Below, piece by piece: positions 43,782-51,901 of a stretch of 64,000 bases of DNA. The first letter of the stretch is position 1. Each line of letters opens with the position of its first letter. The DNA lies in assembly GCF_000222485.1 (NCBI RefSeq), contig NC_015914.1, positions 1,984,001 through 2,048,000 on the forward strand, read 5' to 3'. The notes below the pieces were generated by a model. That model did no database searches and had not been told where the DNA came from. It saw nothing but the letters and a program-made list of their open reading frames with translations. The position numbers and the translations under genes are program-made. Origin of the DNA: Cyclobacterium marinum DSM 745 (lineage in GTDB: Bacteria; Bacteroidota; Bacteroidia; Cytophagales; Cyclobacteriaceae).

Positions 43782-43966
43782 CTTAAGTCAGAAAATTAAT
43801 TTCAATATTTTATCAACAACCCCAACATTCAAAAAACATGCCTAAAGTATTATAACTCGAGAGCAAAATGTCAATGTCCCAAGTTTTTTGTAAAGCTTGG
43901 CGAGACAAGTAGAGAAAACCTCCAAATCACATAAGTTATCCGTACCGCTTTAGAAGGGTTGAACGG

Positions 43967-44866
43967 CTACTTTCCAGGAAGAAAATCATCTAAAACTTGT
44001 CGCAAATAATCCCTGTCCAAGTGTGTATAAATCTCCGTTGTTGTGATACTCTCATGTCCTAACATTTCTTGTACAGCTCTCAAATCTGCCCCCCCTTCCA
44101 CAAGGTGGGTAGCAAAGCTGTGCCTAAAAGTATGAGGGCTAACTTTTTTATGAAGACCTGCTTTTTCCACCGTCTTCTTTATTATTAAAAATACCATTAC
44201 CCTACTAAGCTTCTTTCCTCTTCTATTGAGAAAAACGTAATCTTCATGGCCTTTTGCAATCACCTGATGAGCCCTTATTTCCTTGAGATATATGCTTAGG
44301 TATTTGGTAGCAGATTTGCCTATGGGTACCAGACGTTCCTTGTTCCCTTTTCCTAATATTCTTAAAAAGCCTATGTCATCAAAATACTGACTTAATTTCA
44401 GGTTGATCAGCTCAGAAACCCTTAAACCACTACTGTAAAGCATTTCAAGCATTGCCCTATTCCTATGACCTTCCGGTTCACCCAAAGGAATCGCTTCAAA
44501 AATTTCCTCAATTTCCGCATAGCTTAATGTATCCGGCAAAGTGCGCGTCAACTTGGGGGCCTCTAATAAGTCTGAAGGGTTTTCTTCGATTTTATCTTCA
44601 TAAAGCATAAACTTAAAGAAAGCTTTGATACCTGAAATTATCCGTGCCTGAGAAAATTCCGAAATAGAAAACTCTCCGAGGAGGTTTACAAATTGTCTCA
44701 AGTGATACAATTGCACCCTTTCCGGTAAAACTTCAGGAAAATTCTTCTCCATAAAGTTGGCTAACTTCTGTATGTCTTGCCTATAGGCTAAAATCGAATT
44801 CTCGCTTAGAGAGCGCTCAATTTTTAAGTAATAACCAAAAGCTTTTATTTCCTTTTCCCAAGACAT
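43967..44866 (-). CDS. xerD: Tyrosine recombinase XerD
   Basis: This is a site-specific recombinase of 299 residues, the size of XerC/XerD proteins that resolve chromosome dimers at dif. The N-terminal SAM-like core-binding domain is followed by the catalytic domain with the R in SSGLRVSELINL, the Lys in ILGKGNKERLVPIG, HTFRHSFATHLVEGGADLR (split here only by description), LGHESITTTEIYTH and its nucleophile Tyr. No mobile element surrounds it, so it is the housekeeping enzyme rather than an integrase. It diverges from aroQ. Confidence 0.93.
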   Translation of the reverse strand: MSWEKEIKAFGYYLKIERSLSENSILAYRQDIQKLANFMEKNFPEVLPERVQLYHLRQFVNLLGEFSISEFSQARIISGIKAFFKFMLYEDKIEENPSDLLEAPKLTRTLPDTLSYAEIEEIFEAIPLGEPEGHRNRAMLEMLYSSGLRVSELINLKLSQYFDDIGFLRILGKGNKERLVPIGKSATKYLSIYLKEIRAHQVIAKGHEDYVFLNRRGKKLSRVMVFLIIKKTVEKAGLHKKVSPHTFRHSFATHLVEGGADLRAVQEMLGHESITTTEIYTHLDRDYLRQVLDDFLPGK

Positions 44867-44952
44867 AAAGTAAAATTAACTTATTGATGGTATTTAAATA
44901 ATAGTTTTATTAAAAACATATCAATATCCAATTAAGTTGTTTTGCGATTGCT

Positions 44953-44960
44953 TAACTTTG
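44953..44960 (+). promoter_or_regulatory. -7 promoter box before aroQ
   Basis: TAACTTTG matches TAnnTTTG and lies 34 bases before the TTG start of aroQ. It should drive the aroQ, serC-like and perhaps marC genes. Confidence 0.5.
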
Positions 44961-44994
44961 CCCCTGTTTAATAGTCAATTAAATCCTCCAAACA

Positions 44995-45429
44995 TTGAAA
45001 ATCACGATCATAAACGGACCTAATTTAAATTTATTAGGAAAGCGAGAGCCTGAAACCTATGGAAGTCGCTCATTTGAAGATTATTTTGAGACTCTGGTAG
45101 AAAAATATCCGGACCTAGAATTGACCTATTACCAGAGCAATGTGGAAGGCGAACTGGTTAATAAACTTCATGAGGTGGGTTTTGAGCACGATGCAATCTT
45201 AATCAATGCCGGTGCCTATACCCACACTTCAGTGGCCATATCCGACGCCATTGCAGGCATCAACACCCCCGTTTTGGAAATTCACATTTCCAATATTTAC
45301 AAGAGAGAAACTTTCCGCCACAAAAGCATAATATCCAAAGAATGTGTAGGCATGATCGCCGGCTTGGGATTGAAAGGCTATGAGCTTGGATTGAATTACT
45401 TTATAGATAATCAGAAAGAAAACGCATAA
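44995..45429 (+). CDS. aroQ: Type II 3-dehydroquinate dehydratase
   Basis: This shikimate-pathway enzyme converts 3-dehydroquinate to 3-dehydroshikimate. Motifs: IINGPNLNLLGKREPETYG at the N-terminus with the catalytic Tyr and Arg loop, ILINAGAYTHTSVAISDAI, and EIHISNIYKRETFRHKS with the catalytic His. The length of 144 is normal for the dodecameric type II enzyme. The start codon is TTG, because no ATG lies before the conserved KITIINGPN. The stop overlaps the ATG of the next gene (TAATG). Confidence 0.96.
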   Translation: MKITIINGPNLNLLGKREPETYGSRSFEDYFETLVEKYPDLELTYYQSNVEGELVNKLHEVGFEHDAILINAGAYTHTSVAISDAIAGINTPVLEIHISNIYKRETFRHKSIISKECVGMIAGLGLKGYELGLNYFIDNQKENA

Positions 45430-46490
45430 TGGCTATACTCACTTTTGCACCGGGTCCATCAAAGGTATACGATAAATTACCGGACTATTTTCAAGAGGCT
45501 TACCAACAAGGCATCTTAAGTGCCAATCATCGCAGTGGAGTTTTTATGGATCTTTACAAGGATACAGAAAGGTTATTCAAAGAAAAGCTGGCTGTACCGG
45601 AAGACTATAAATTATTGTTTACCTCCTCAGCCACTGAAAACTGGGAGATCATCACCCAATCCTTGGTTCTAAAAGCCTCTTTTCATATTTACTCCGGTTC
45701 ATTTGGAAAAAAATGGTTCGGTTTTGCTCAAAATATTATTCCTGAAACAGCGGCTTTGGTCTTTGACAAAAACGAAAGCTTAACAGTAAATGACTTAGAA
45801 ATTGGAAATGATTTTGATCTTATTGCGATCACACAAAACGAAACATCCAATGCCACTCAAGTTACCAATGATACCATAGCTGCTATTGGCAACAAGTATC
45901 CGGATAAAATGTTGGCCATAGATACCACCTCATCCATGGCCGGAATATTTTTAGACTTTAGCCTGGCAGATATCTGGTATGCTTCCGTACAAAAATGCTT
46001 TGGATTGCCCGCAGGTCTGGGAATTTTGATAGTTTCTCCAAAAGCCATTGAAAGAGCCAAAGCGAAGGGTGAAAAGGGAAGGTACAATAGCCTAAATTTT
46101 ATGCTGGAAAATGCGGCCAACTACCAAACTCACTATACGCCTAATGTATTAAACATTTATTTATTAAACAGGGTTTTAGCAGACCTTCCTAATATAGCTA
46201 AAGTAAATGCAAAAACTGAAGAGCGGATGCGCATTCTGGAAGAGATTGTGGAGCAATCTCCAGCTTTGGATTTCTTGGTAAGCAACGAGGCTACAAGAAG
46301 TCGAACAGTATTGGGTGTTGGTGGTGAAGAAAAATTTATTAAACAAATAAAAGCTGAAGCTGAAGAGCAGGGAATGCAAATGGGGAGTGGTTATGGCCCA
46401 TTGAAGCCAACCAGCTTTAGGATCGCCAATTTCCCTGCATTGAATGACGATGAGTTTGAACAACTAATTGCCTTTCTTAAAGCCTATTAA
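45429..46490 (+). CDS. Phosphoserine aminotransferase-like class V aminotransferase
   Basis: This fold-type I PLP enzyme has 353 residues. The start FAPGPSKVYDKLPDYFQEAY matches SerC-type enzymes, as do the substrate-side HRSGVFMDLYKDTE and GSGYGPLKPTSFRIANFPAL near the C-terminus. The PLP lysine is in WYASVQKCFGLPAGLGIL. It probably makes phosphoserine from 3-phosphohydroxypyruvate, or catalyses a related reaction; serA is not adjacent, so I withhold the symbol. It overlaps aroQ by one base and is followed by marC after 9 bases, making a likely three-gene operon. Confidence 0.88.
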   Translation: MAILTFAPGPSKVYDKLPDYFQEAYQQGILSANHRSGVFMDLYKDTERLFKEKLAVPEDYKLLFTSSATENWEIITQSLVLKASFHIYSGSFGKKWFGFAQNIIPETAALVFDKNESLTVNDLEIGNDFDLIAITQNETSNATQVTNDTIAAIGNKYPDKMLAIDTTSSMAGIFLDFSLADIWYASVQKCFGLPAGLGILIVSPKAIERAKAKGEKGRYNSLNFMLENAANYQTHYTPNVLNIYLLNRVLADLPNIAKVNAKTEERMRILEEIVEQSPALDFLVSNEATRSRTVLGVGGEEKFIKQIKAEAEEQGMQMGSGYGPLKPTSFRIANFPALNDDEFEQLIAFLKAY

Positions 46491-46499
46491 AATTAATCT

Positions 46500-47081
46500 G
46501 TGTTGTTTGATTTGAAGGAAATATTATCTGTTACATTAATTCTTTTTTCTGTGATCGATATTTTGGGATCTATACCAATAGTAATCAATCTAAGGAAGAA
46601 AGTGGGCCATATTCAAAGTGGTAAGGCCACTATTGCTGCAGGGGTTTTGATGGTGGCCTTCCTTTTGGTTGGAAAATCAATTTTAAGCCTATTTGGCATA
46701 GATGTAGAAGATTTTGCAATTGCCGGTGCCTTAATCATCTTTGCGATAGGAGCAGAGATGATTTTAGGCATAGAACTATTTAAAAACGATCCTGAAGCAA
46801 GCTCAACCAGTACCTCAATAGTGCCTATAGCTTTTCCTTTGATTGCTGGTGCAGGTACTTTAACCACCATACTTACCTTAAAGTCAGAATTTGGACAAGC
46901 CAATATTGCCATTGGCATCATTTTAAACCTTATCATCATCTATGCTGTATTGAAAAGTACACATTTCTTGGAACGAAAACTTGGAAAAACAGGCCTAGAT
47001 ATCTTGAGGAGGATTTTTGGAATTATCCTGCTTTCTATTGCGATAAAAATTTTCAAGACCAACCTATTTCCGGGATCATAA
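46500..47081 (+). CDS. MarC-family membrane protein
   Basis: This 193-residue protein has six membrane segments and fits the MarC/UPF0056 family: LILFSVIDILGSIPIVINL at the start, FAIAGALIIFAIGAEMILG, STSIVPIAFPLIAGAGTLTT and a C-terminal ILRRIFGIILLSIAIKIF. The function of the family is not established. The start is GTG at 46500, nine bases after the serC-like gene, so it is probably in that operon. Confidence 0.92.
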   Translation: MLFDLKEILSVTLILFSVIDILGSIPIVINLRKKVGHIQSGKATIAAGVLMVAFLLVGKSILSLFGIDVEDFAIAGALIIFAIGAEMILGIELFKNDPEASSTSTSIVPIAFPLIAGAGTLTTILTLKSEFGQANIAIGIILNLIIIYAVLKSTHFLERKLGKTGLDILRRIFGIILLSIAIKIFKTNLFPGS

Positions 47082-47143
47082 GGATGTCCATTTTAGGCCA
47101 TAAAAAAAAATTGAAAAAAATTTTAAAATAATCTTCATTCCTT

Positions 47144-47173
47144 TTTGATTTACTCAAATTTTATTTACTTTTG
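47144..47173 (+). promoter_or_regulatory. Promoter of tRNA-Pro
   Basis: TTTG (47144-47147), an 18-base spacer and TACTTTTG (47166-47173) match the Bacteroidota promoter. It ends 20 bases before the tRNA. Confidence 0.65.
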
Positions 47174-47193
47174 TCCTCCCAATAGGGAATAAA

Positions 47194-47268
47194 CGGGGTG
47201 TAGCGTAGCCCGGTCATCGCGCCTCGTTTGGGACGAGGAGGTCGCAAGTTCGAATCTTGCCACCCCGA
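47194..47268 (+). tRNA. tRNA-Pro (UGG)
   Basis: The cloverleaf is read directly. The acceptor CGGGGTG (47194-47200) pairs with CACCCCG (47261-47267), with discriminator A at 47268. The anticodon stem CCTCG/CGAGG encloses the loop TTTGGGA, giving anticodon TGG at 47229-47231. The T arm contains GTTCGAATC. CCA is not encoded. It has its own promoter and terminator. Confidence 0.97.
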
Positions 47269-47269
47269 C

Positions 47270-47302
47270 AAAGCCAGTTCATTGCGAACTGGCTTTTGTT
47301 TT
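47270..47302 (+). terminator. Terminator of tRNA-Pro
   Basis: AAGCCAGTTC (47271-47280) pairs perfectly with GAACTGGCTT (47286-47295) around a five-base loop and is followed by T-rich sequence, directly after the tRNA. Confidence 0.9.
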
Positions 47303-47540
47303 TTCCGGCAAATTGTACCATTAAACTAAATTTTTTCAACCCGTTTTTATCCCCAAAAACCCTCCAAATACATTGAGATCTCGGCTAAACCTCAAAAAAT
47401 GCCTCCTAAAAAACACACATAATCAAATTAAAACACCTCCATTTAAATAACATTTATATCATATAATAATCTTTAAACCAACCACTATATATTTAGAGAA
47501 TATAAAAATATTTTATAGGATTTATCGAATATTCAATTTT
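47303..47540. other. Intergenic region after tRNA-Pro
   Basis: This very AT-rich stretch between the tRNA terminator and the promoter of the PRC-barrel gene shows no coding frame, repeat or attachment-site pattern. There is no sign of an integrated element at the 3' end of the tRNA. Confidence 0.4.
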
Positions 47541-47556
47541 TGGCACAACTCTTGAA
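47541..47556 (+). promoter_or_regulatory. Sigma-54-like promoter before the PRC-barrel gene
   Basis: TGGCACAACTCTTGAA has the -24 GG at 47542-47543 and a TTG at the exact -12 spacing; the -12 dinucleotide is GA rather than GC. It ends 42 bases before the ATG at 47599. It is close in sequence to the element at 51832-51847. Confidence 0.4.
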
Positions 47557-47598
47557 CCATTTAGGTCAAATGATTTTCTCATTAAACCAACTATTGAA

Positions 47599-48129
47599 AT
47601 GAATAATCCAAATAATTTCCAGTTAAGAAGTTCAGAACTAATTTCACGCAATGTGAAGACGGCAAGGGATGAATCCGTAGGTTCTATCAAGGACATTGTT
47701 CTAAACACTTCAACATCCCAAGTAGACTATGTTGTATTGAAGGTGGACGAGGGGTTCTTAAACCTTGGTTCAAAATTATTGGCAATGCCTTTTGAATCGT
47801 TCAATTTTAACCCTCCACATGGAGATGCAGTACTCGTTAGAGAGACCAAAGAAACATTAGAAAATGCGCCGGGATTTGAAAATGACAATTGGCCAACAGG
47901 CCCGCAAGGTGAATTCTTACATACCATGCGAAGTTATTACAGTGCCGAAGATCGAAGTCTATACGGACGATATGACCTAGAAAACCGAACCATTTTCGAT
48001 CATCAAGATCGTTTAGATGTTCGAGAAGACAGAATCAAAGAAAAACGCTCAGGAAACGGATTCCTAGAGAAAGACCGTAGGGGTGACAGGTCCTTCAATA
48101 CCAGAAGGGGTGGAGATCCTGTAATATAA
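47599..48129 (+). CDS. PRC-barrel domain protein
   Basis: The 176-residue protein starts with a PRC-barrel: LRSSELISRNVKTARDESVG (residues 8-27), then SIKDIVLNTSTSQVDYVVLK and a conserved closing strand around residue 70. The second half is highly charged and probably disordered (RYDLENRTIFDHQDRLDVRE, then KEKRSGNGFLEKDRRGDRSF). Related PRC-barrel proteins in Bacteroidota are typically stress-induced and soluble, with no enzymatic role known. It is preceded by a sigma-54-like element and followed by a strong terminator. Confidence 0.85.
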   Translation: MNNPNNFQLRSSELISRNVKTARDESVGSIKDIVLNTSTSQVDYVVLKVDEGFLNLGSKLLAMPFESFNFNPPHGDAVLVRETKETLENAPGFENDNWPTGPQGEFLHTMRSYYSAEDRSLYGRYDLENRTIFDHQDRLDVREDRIKEKRSGNGFLEKDRRGDRSFNTRRGGDPVI

Positions 48130-48162
48130 TAAACTGTGCATGATTAAGTGCATAGAATATTG

Positions 48163-48197
48163 AAGCCAATCCAATATATGGATTGGCTTTTTTTTAT
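48163..48197 (+). terminator. Terminator after the PRC-barrel gene
   Basis: AAGCCAATCCA (48163-48173) pairs perfectly with TGGATTGGCTT (48179-48189) around a five-base loop, followed by a run of T. Confidence 0.92.
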
Positions 48198-48370
48198 AGC
48201 AGAATTTTTAAAACCAAAACAGCGGACTTCAATTGAAAAGCTTTGTCAACTTTTTATTTCAAAAGGGAAAAATTGCCAAGCAGCAAGGCAATTTGACCTA
48301 ACCTATACCGACGTAAATGCTGAATCTTTGTATTGTAATTATTCAACAAACAATTTAAAGACAATTAATT

Positions 48371-48916
48371 ATGACAACTACAGCAACAGCATTCAACGTA
48401 CCGACAAAATCTGAAGTATCTGAAAGCAACCAAGCAATCTTTGAACAGCTTGGAAAACAAATTGGCTTTGTACCTAACCTTTATGCTTACTATGCCAAAA
48501 ATGAAACGGCCTTACCGGACTACTTGGCATTGCAGGGCAGAAAAACCACACTCAAAGCCAAAGAGAAAGAAGTGGTAAACTTGGTTACTAGTCAAATCAA
48601 TGGATGTAGGTATTGCCAATCTGCCCATACTGCCCTTGGTAAGATGAATGGATTTACCAATGAGCAGATTCTTGAAATCAGAGGCGGATCGGCCGGTTTT
48701 GATGATAAACTTGATGCATTGGTAAAATTCACTGCCGCAACGGTAAGCAACCACGGCAAGGTGCAAGAAGAAATTAAAGAAGCTTTTTTTGCAGCAGGAT
48801 ATACTGAAGCTAATTTGATTGATGTGGTCATTCTTATAGGTGACAAAATCATGAGCAATTACCTTCACAACCTTGCAGGTTTTGAAATAGATTTTCCATT
48901 GGCTCCCGAATTATAA
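48371..48916 (+). CDS. AhpD-like carboxymuconolactone decarboxylase-family protein
   Basis: The protein has the AhpD-type active site INGCRYCQSAHTALGKM with Cys79 and Cys82 and the downstream His, embedded in an all-helical fold of 181 residues. This fits alkylhydroperoxidase-type enzymes, which reduce peroxides or recycle peroxiredoxins with help from a thiol donor. There is no signal peptide, so it should act in the cytoplasm. It is the first of three redox genes in a row, followed by the Grx-Grx-thioredoxin reductase fusion and a peroxiredoxin-like gene, but gaps of several hundred bases mean separate transcripts. Confidence 0.9.
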   Translation: MTTTATAFNVPTKSEVSESNQAIFEQLGKQIGFVPNLYAYYAKNETALPDYLALQGRKTTLKAKEKEVVNLVTSQINGCRYCQSAHTALGKMNGFTNEQILEIRGGSAGFDDKLDALVKFTAATVSNHGKVQEEIKEAFFAAGYTEANLIDVVILIGDKIMSNYLHNLAGFEIDFPLAPEL

Positions 48917-48926
48917 GTTTTAACAA

Positions 48927-48970
48927 GGGTTTTGCAATAGGTATTCCTTTCGAATATTGTTGCAAAACCT
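48927..48970 (+). terminator. Hairpin after the AhpD-like gene
   Basis: GGGTTTTGCAA (48927-48937) pairs with TTGCAAAACCT (48960-48970), 11 pairs including one G-U, around a 22-base loop. The T-run after it is weak. Confidence 0.5.
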
Positions 48971-49410
48971 ATTCTTTAAAACCTTGCAGGTCAAAATTCA
49001 AGATTAGGAGGTAATAAGAACAGCTGTAATTCCAATTTGGAAAGGATTGTTTAATTTCACTTCTAAAGAAACTTGGCAACTAAAGCATCAACGGAAAATC
49101 TTTTCGCAATGAGAGGACTGTAAACATTCTATTCCTATGTGGCCCTTTTAATACTATTAATAATTTTGATGCTGCATCGGCGAAAAACATTTGACTTTCT
49201 GTAAATGAATAAAACAAGGAAAAGTAGTAGGAATAGGCTCCACTGTAATTTTTATTACGACCTTAAGTAATCTATTCATCACCCTGATCGTGTGGAATAG
49301 ATTGATGACTTTCCGGTCAGGGGATTCTTTTTAGCCAAAGACTTATCCTACCTAGCCATTTAAAGTATAGCGGGGGCGAATTATTTAAACGAAATTAAAA
49401 TACCAAAGCA
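48971..49410. other. Long leader region with a possible pseudoknot
   Basis: No gene is visible in these 440 bases before the thioredoxin reductase fusion. Near its right end AATCTATTC (49269-49277) pairs with GAATAGATT (49295-49303), and CCCTGATC (49282-49289), which lies in that loop, can pair with GGTCAGGG (49315-49322). This is the layout of an H-type pseudoknot. A short T-run follows at 49327-49331. Confidence 0.4.
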
Positions 49411-50820
49411 ATGAACGAAATCACATTATATGGGGCAGATTGGTGTCCCGATTGCCTTAGAGCCAAAGCTTTTTTAAAGGAAAACAACATTGCCTTCAAT
49501 TTTGTAGATGTAGATCTTGATGAAGCGGCTACTAGAAAAGTTGAAGCCATTAACAAAGGCAAACGCATCATCCCAACTTTGATAATCAATGGAAAAAGTT
49601 ATACCAATCCTGACAATGCCACCCTTTCCAGTGTTTTGGGAATCAATGAACAGGCTAGGGTTATCCTTTTCGGTGCAGATTGGTGTCCGGATTGTATCAA
49701 ATCCAAAACTTATCTGGTGGAAAACAAAGTTAACTTTCAATACATCAATATTGACGAAAACGAATGGGCCATTCCCATCATTGAGAAAATAAACAATGGG
49801 AAGAGAAAAATCCCTACTATACTAATCAATGACGATATCTTGGTAGAACCGGAAAACGAAGCATTGAGGATTGCGCTCAAATTAGATGAAGAAAAAATCA
49901 CAAAGGTATTCGATAGCATCATTATAGGTGCAGGTGCAGCAGGCTTGACCACTTCAATATATGCCCAAAGGGATCGTTTCAGTACCTTAATCTTAGAGAA
50001 AAAAACGGTTGGAGGAAATGCCTTTTTAACTGATAAGATTGAAAATTACCCGGGTTTTACCTCCATCTCAGGCCCAAATCTTATGGCTAAAATGGAAGAA
50101 CAAGCCCGTGTCTATGGAGCTATTATCAAAACGGGTGAAGAAGTTGTAAGCATAGAAAAGGCCGATAACCTTTTCAATGTTCGAACCAAAACAAACCTGT
50201 ATCTGGGCCGATCAATTGTACTTTCCACCGGGTCAACTTATGAAAAACTCAATATTCCGGGTGAAAGTGAATTATTAGGGTCTAGCGTACATTTTTGTGC
50301 AACCTGTGACGGCGCTTTCTATAGAGACAAAGAAGTAATCGTCGTAGGCGGTGGAAACTCTGCCTTAGAAGAAGGAATATTTCTTTCCGGTTTTACAAAA
50401 AAAGTAAAAATAGTTAACCGAAAAGCATCCTTCAAAGCATCCCAAACTTATATTGACAAACTACCAGAACTCGACAATATAACCGCCTTTTACAATAAAG
50501 AGTCTATTGCCTTGAATACAGACAAAGAGGGGAAATTTGCAGGGTTACTCGTTAAGGATACCTTAACCGGCAAAGAAGAAGTAATCACTGCCGACGGAGT
50601 CTTCGTTTTTGTAGGCCTAAAGCCAAATAACGGAAGTTTTAAAGGGCTAGTGGACATGAATGAACAAGGCTTTATCACAACGTCCGGGCTAACCAAAACC
50701 TCAGTGGAAGGGATTTTTGCAGCCGGAGACAATCGTGAAGGAGCCATAGCTCAGGTGGCTGCTGCTACAGGTGAAGGTGTTTTGGCCAGTTATGGATTGA
50801 GAGCGTTTTTAAAAGGTTAA
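49411..50820 (+). CDS. Fusion of two glutaredoxin-like domains with thioredoxin reductase
   Basis: This cytoplasmic flavoprotein of 469 residues combines three redox modules. Two tandem glutaredoxin-like domains start with nearly the same active site, ITLYGADWCPDC (Cys12, Cys15) and VILFGADWCPDC (Cys92, Cys95); both end with a cis-proline strand (RIIPTLIING and RKIPTILIND). From about residue 165 a thioredoxin reductase follows: FAD motif IIIGAGAAGLTTSIYAQ, redox pair FCATCDG (Cys296, Cys299), NADPH motif VVGGGNSALEEG and closing GIFAAGDNREG. The arrangement could pass electrons from NADPH to the attached glutaredoxins and on to thiol peroxidases. The peroxiredoxin-like gene begins 181 bases downstream. 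Confidence 0.93.
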   Translation: MNEITLYGADWCPDCLRAKAFLKENNIAFNFVDVDLDEAATRKVEAINKGKRIIPTLIINGKSYTNPDNATLSSVLGINEQARVILFGADWCPDCIKSKTYLVENKVNFQYINIDENEWAIPIIEKINNGKRKIPTILINDDILVEPENEALRIALKLDEEKITKVFDSIIIGAGAAGLTTSIYAQRDRFSTLILEKKTVGGNAFLTDKIENYPGFTSISGPNLMAKMEEQARVYGAIIKTGEEVVSIEKADNLFNVRTKTNLYLGRSIVLSTGSTYEKLNIPGESELLGSSVHFCATCDGAFYRDKEVIVVGGGNSALEEGIFLSGFTKKVKIVNRKASFKASQTYIDKLPELDNITAFYNKESIALNTDKEGKFAGLLVKDTLTGKEEVITADGVFVFVGLKPNNGSFKGLVDMNEQGFITTSGLTKTSVEGIFAAGDNREGAIAQVAAATGEGVLASYGLRAFLKG

Positions 50821-51001
50821 CCTAAAACCACTTTAGAGCATTTTCTATCTACTATTTCTTTGGTCCTTTAGGGTCATATACTCTTAAGTAAAGCAAATAA
50901 ACGTTTCGGTAACTACCTAACCTTAACCTAATCAATTAAAATGTATTGGCATTGTTTTTGGCCGATAACATCTATAAAAGCTGAATAAAAACGAAGATAC
51001 C

Positions 51002-51664
51002 ATGACTGAACAAACTAAAACTACGCTACAACAAGACTTACAAGCCAAAAAAGATAATTTTAATGAAACAGCCCCGGAGGAAATAAAAACCATTTATAAG
51101 GCCGGGATAGATGATGTCAAAAACAATGGCATAGTCAAGCAGGCAAAGCAAACAGGAGCGAAGGCACCTGATTTTTCACTCCCTAATGCCACTGGTCAAC
51201 AAGTGAAATTGTCTGAAAAAATAAAAAATGGCCCGGTGATTTTGACCTGGTATCGAGGAGGTTGGTGTCCCTATTGTAATCTCACCTTGCATCACCTACA
51301 GCAATTTTTGCCGGACTTCCAAAAACAAGGCGCCCACTTGCTGGCCTTAACTCCGGAACTTCCGGACAATTCAATCAGTACTTCTGAAAAGCACAATTTA
51401 ACTTTCGAAGTTTTAAGTGATATTGACAATCAAGTTGCGAAGCAGTATGGCATAGTATTTAAACTTACCGAGGAGGTTGCCAACGTTTACCAAGATAAAT
51501 TTGACTTGCACGCTTACAATGGAAACGAAGACAATGAACTTCCTCTGGCAGCTACCTATATCATTGGTCAAGATGGCATTATAAAATATGCTTTCCTTGA
51601 TAGCGATTATAGGAATAGAGCCAATCCGGAGGATTTGCTTGCCTTTTTAAAGTCAATGAAATAG
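51002..51664 (+). CDS. Peroxiredoxin-like (AhpC/TSA-type) protein
   Basis: The protein has a peroxiredoxin fold with an N-terminal helical extension of about 55 residues. The active-site strand reads WYRGGWCPYCNLTLHHL with Cys89 and Cys92, a CxxC where classical peroxiredoxins have a TxxC. This is typical of the peroxiredoxin-like group whose members can act as thiol-dependent peroxidases. LPNATGQQVKLSEKIKNGPV and LPLAATYIIGQDGIIKYAF are the flanking strands. A weak sigma-54-like string lies 40-55 bases upstream (TGGCATTGTTTTTGG). It is a plausible partner for the Grx-Grx-reductase fusion. Confidence 0.9.
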   Translation: MTEQTKTTLQQDLQAKKDNFNETAPEEIKTIYKAGIDDVKNNGIVKQAKQTGAKAPDFSLPNATGQQVKLSEKIKNGPVILTWYRGGWCPYCNLTLHHLQQFLPDFQKQGAHLLALTPELPDNSISTSEKHNLTFEVLSDIDNQVAKQYGIVFKLTEEVANVYQDKFDLHAYNGNEDNELPLAATYIIGQDGIIKYAFLDSDYRNRANPEDLLAFLKSMK

Positions 51665-51831
51665 GGAAATAGAGGGGTTGAACCCCACCCCATGAGTTAT
51701 AAGGATTTTGGCGGTAGGTAGAATATCTTTCAATACCGTCAAAATCCATTATTGAATAATTAAAGATTTTTTACCCACAATATCGTATCAATTTGCAGGA
51801 GAATAAGTATGGATAAAATATAAATAAATAC

Positions 51832-51847
51832 TGGAACAATTATTGAA
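51832..51847 (+). promoter_or_regulatory. Sigma-54-like promoter before the DUF302 gene
   Basis: TGGAACAATTATTGAA has GG at 51833-51834 and TTG at the same spacing as the element at 47541-47556, with which it shares TGGnACAAnTnTTGAA. The -12 dinucleotide is again GA. It ends 54 bases before the ATG. Confidence 0.35.
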
Positions 51848-51901
51848 CTATAGTTAACAACTTAAAAAATTAAATTTTGAGCCTTTTAAAAACAAGTTGT
51901 T

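Noticed and set aside
43967-44866. Tyrosine recombinase as a sign of a mobile element
   Set aside because: Size and motifs fit housekeeping XerD, the neighbours are core genes and no flanking repeats or cargo are visible.
47269-47540. Integration site at the 3' end of tRNA-Pro
   Set aside because: No direct repeat of the tRNA end and no integrase gene was found downstream.
48148-48414. Open frame of 88 codons on the plus strand
   Set aside because: It runs through the strong terminator at 48163-48197 and into the AhpD-like gene in another frame.
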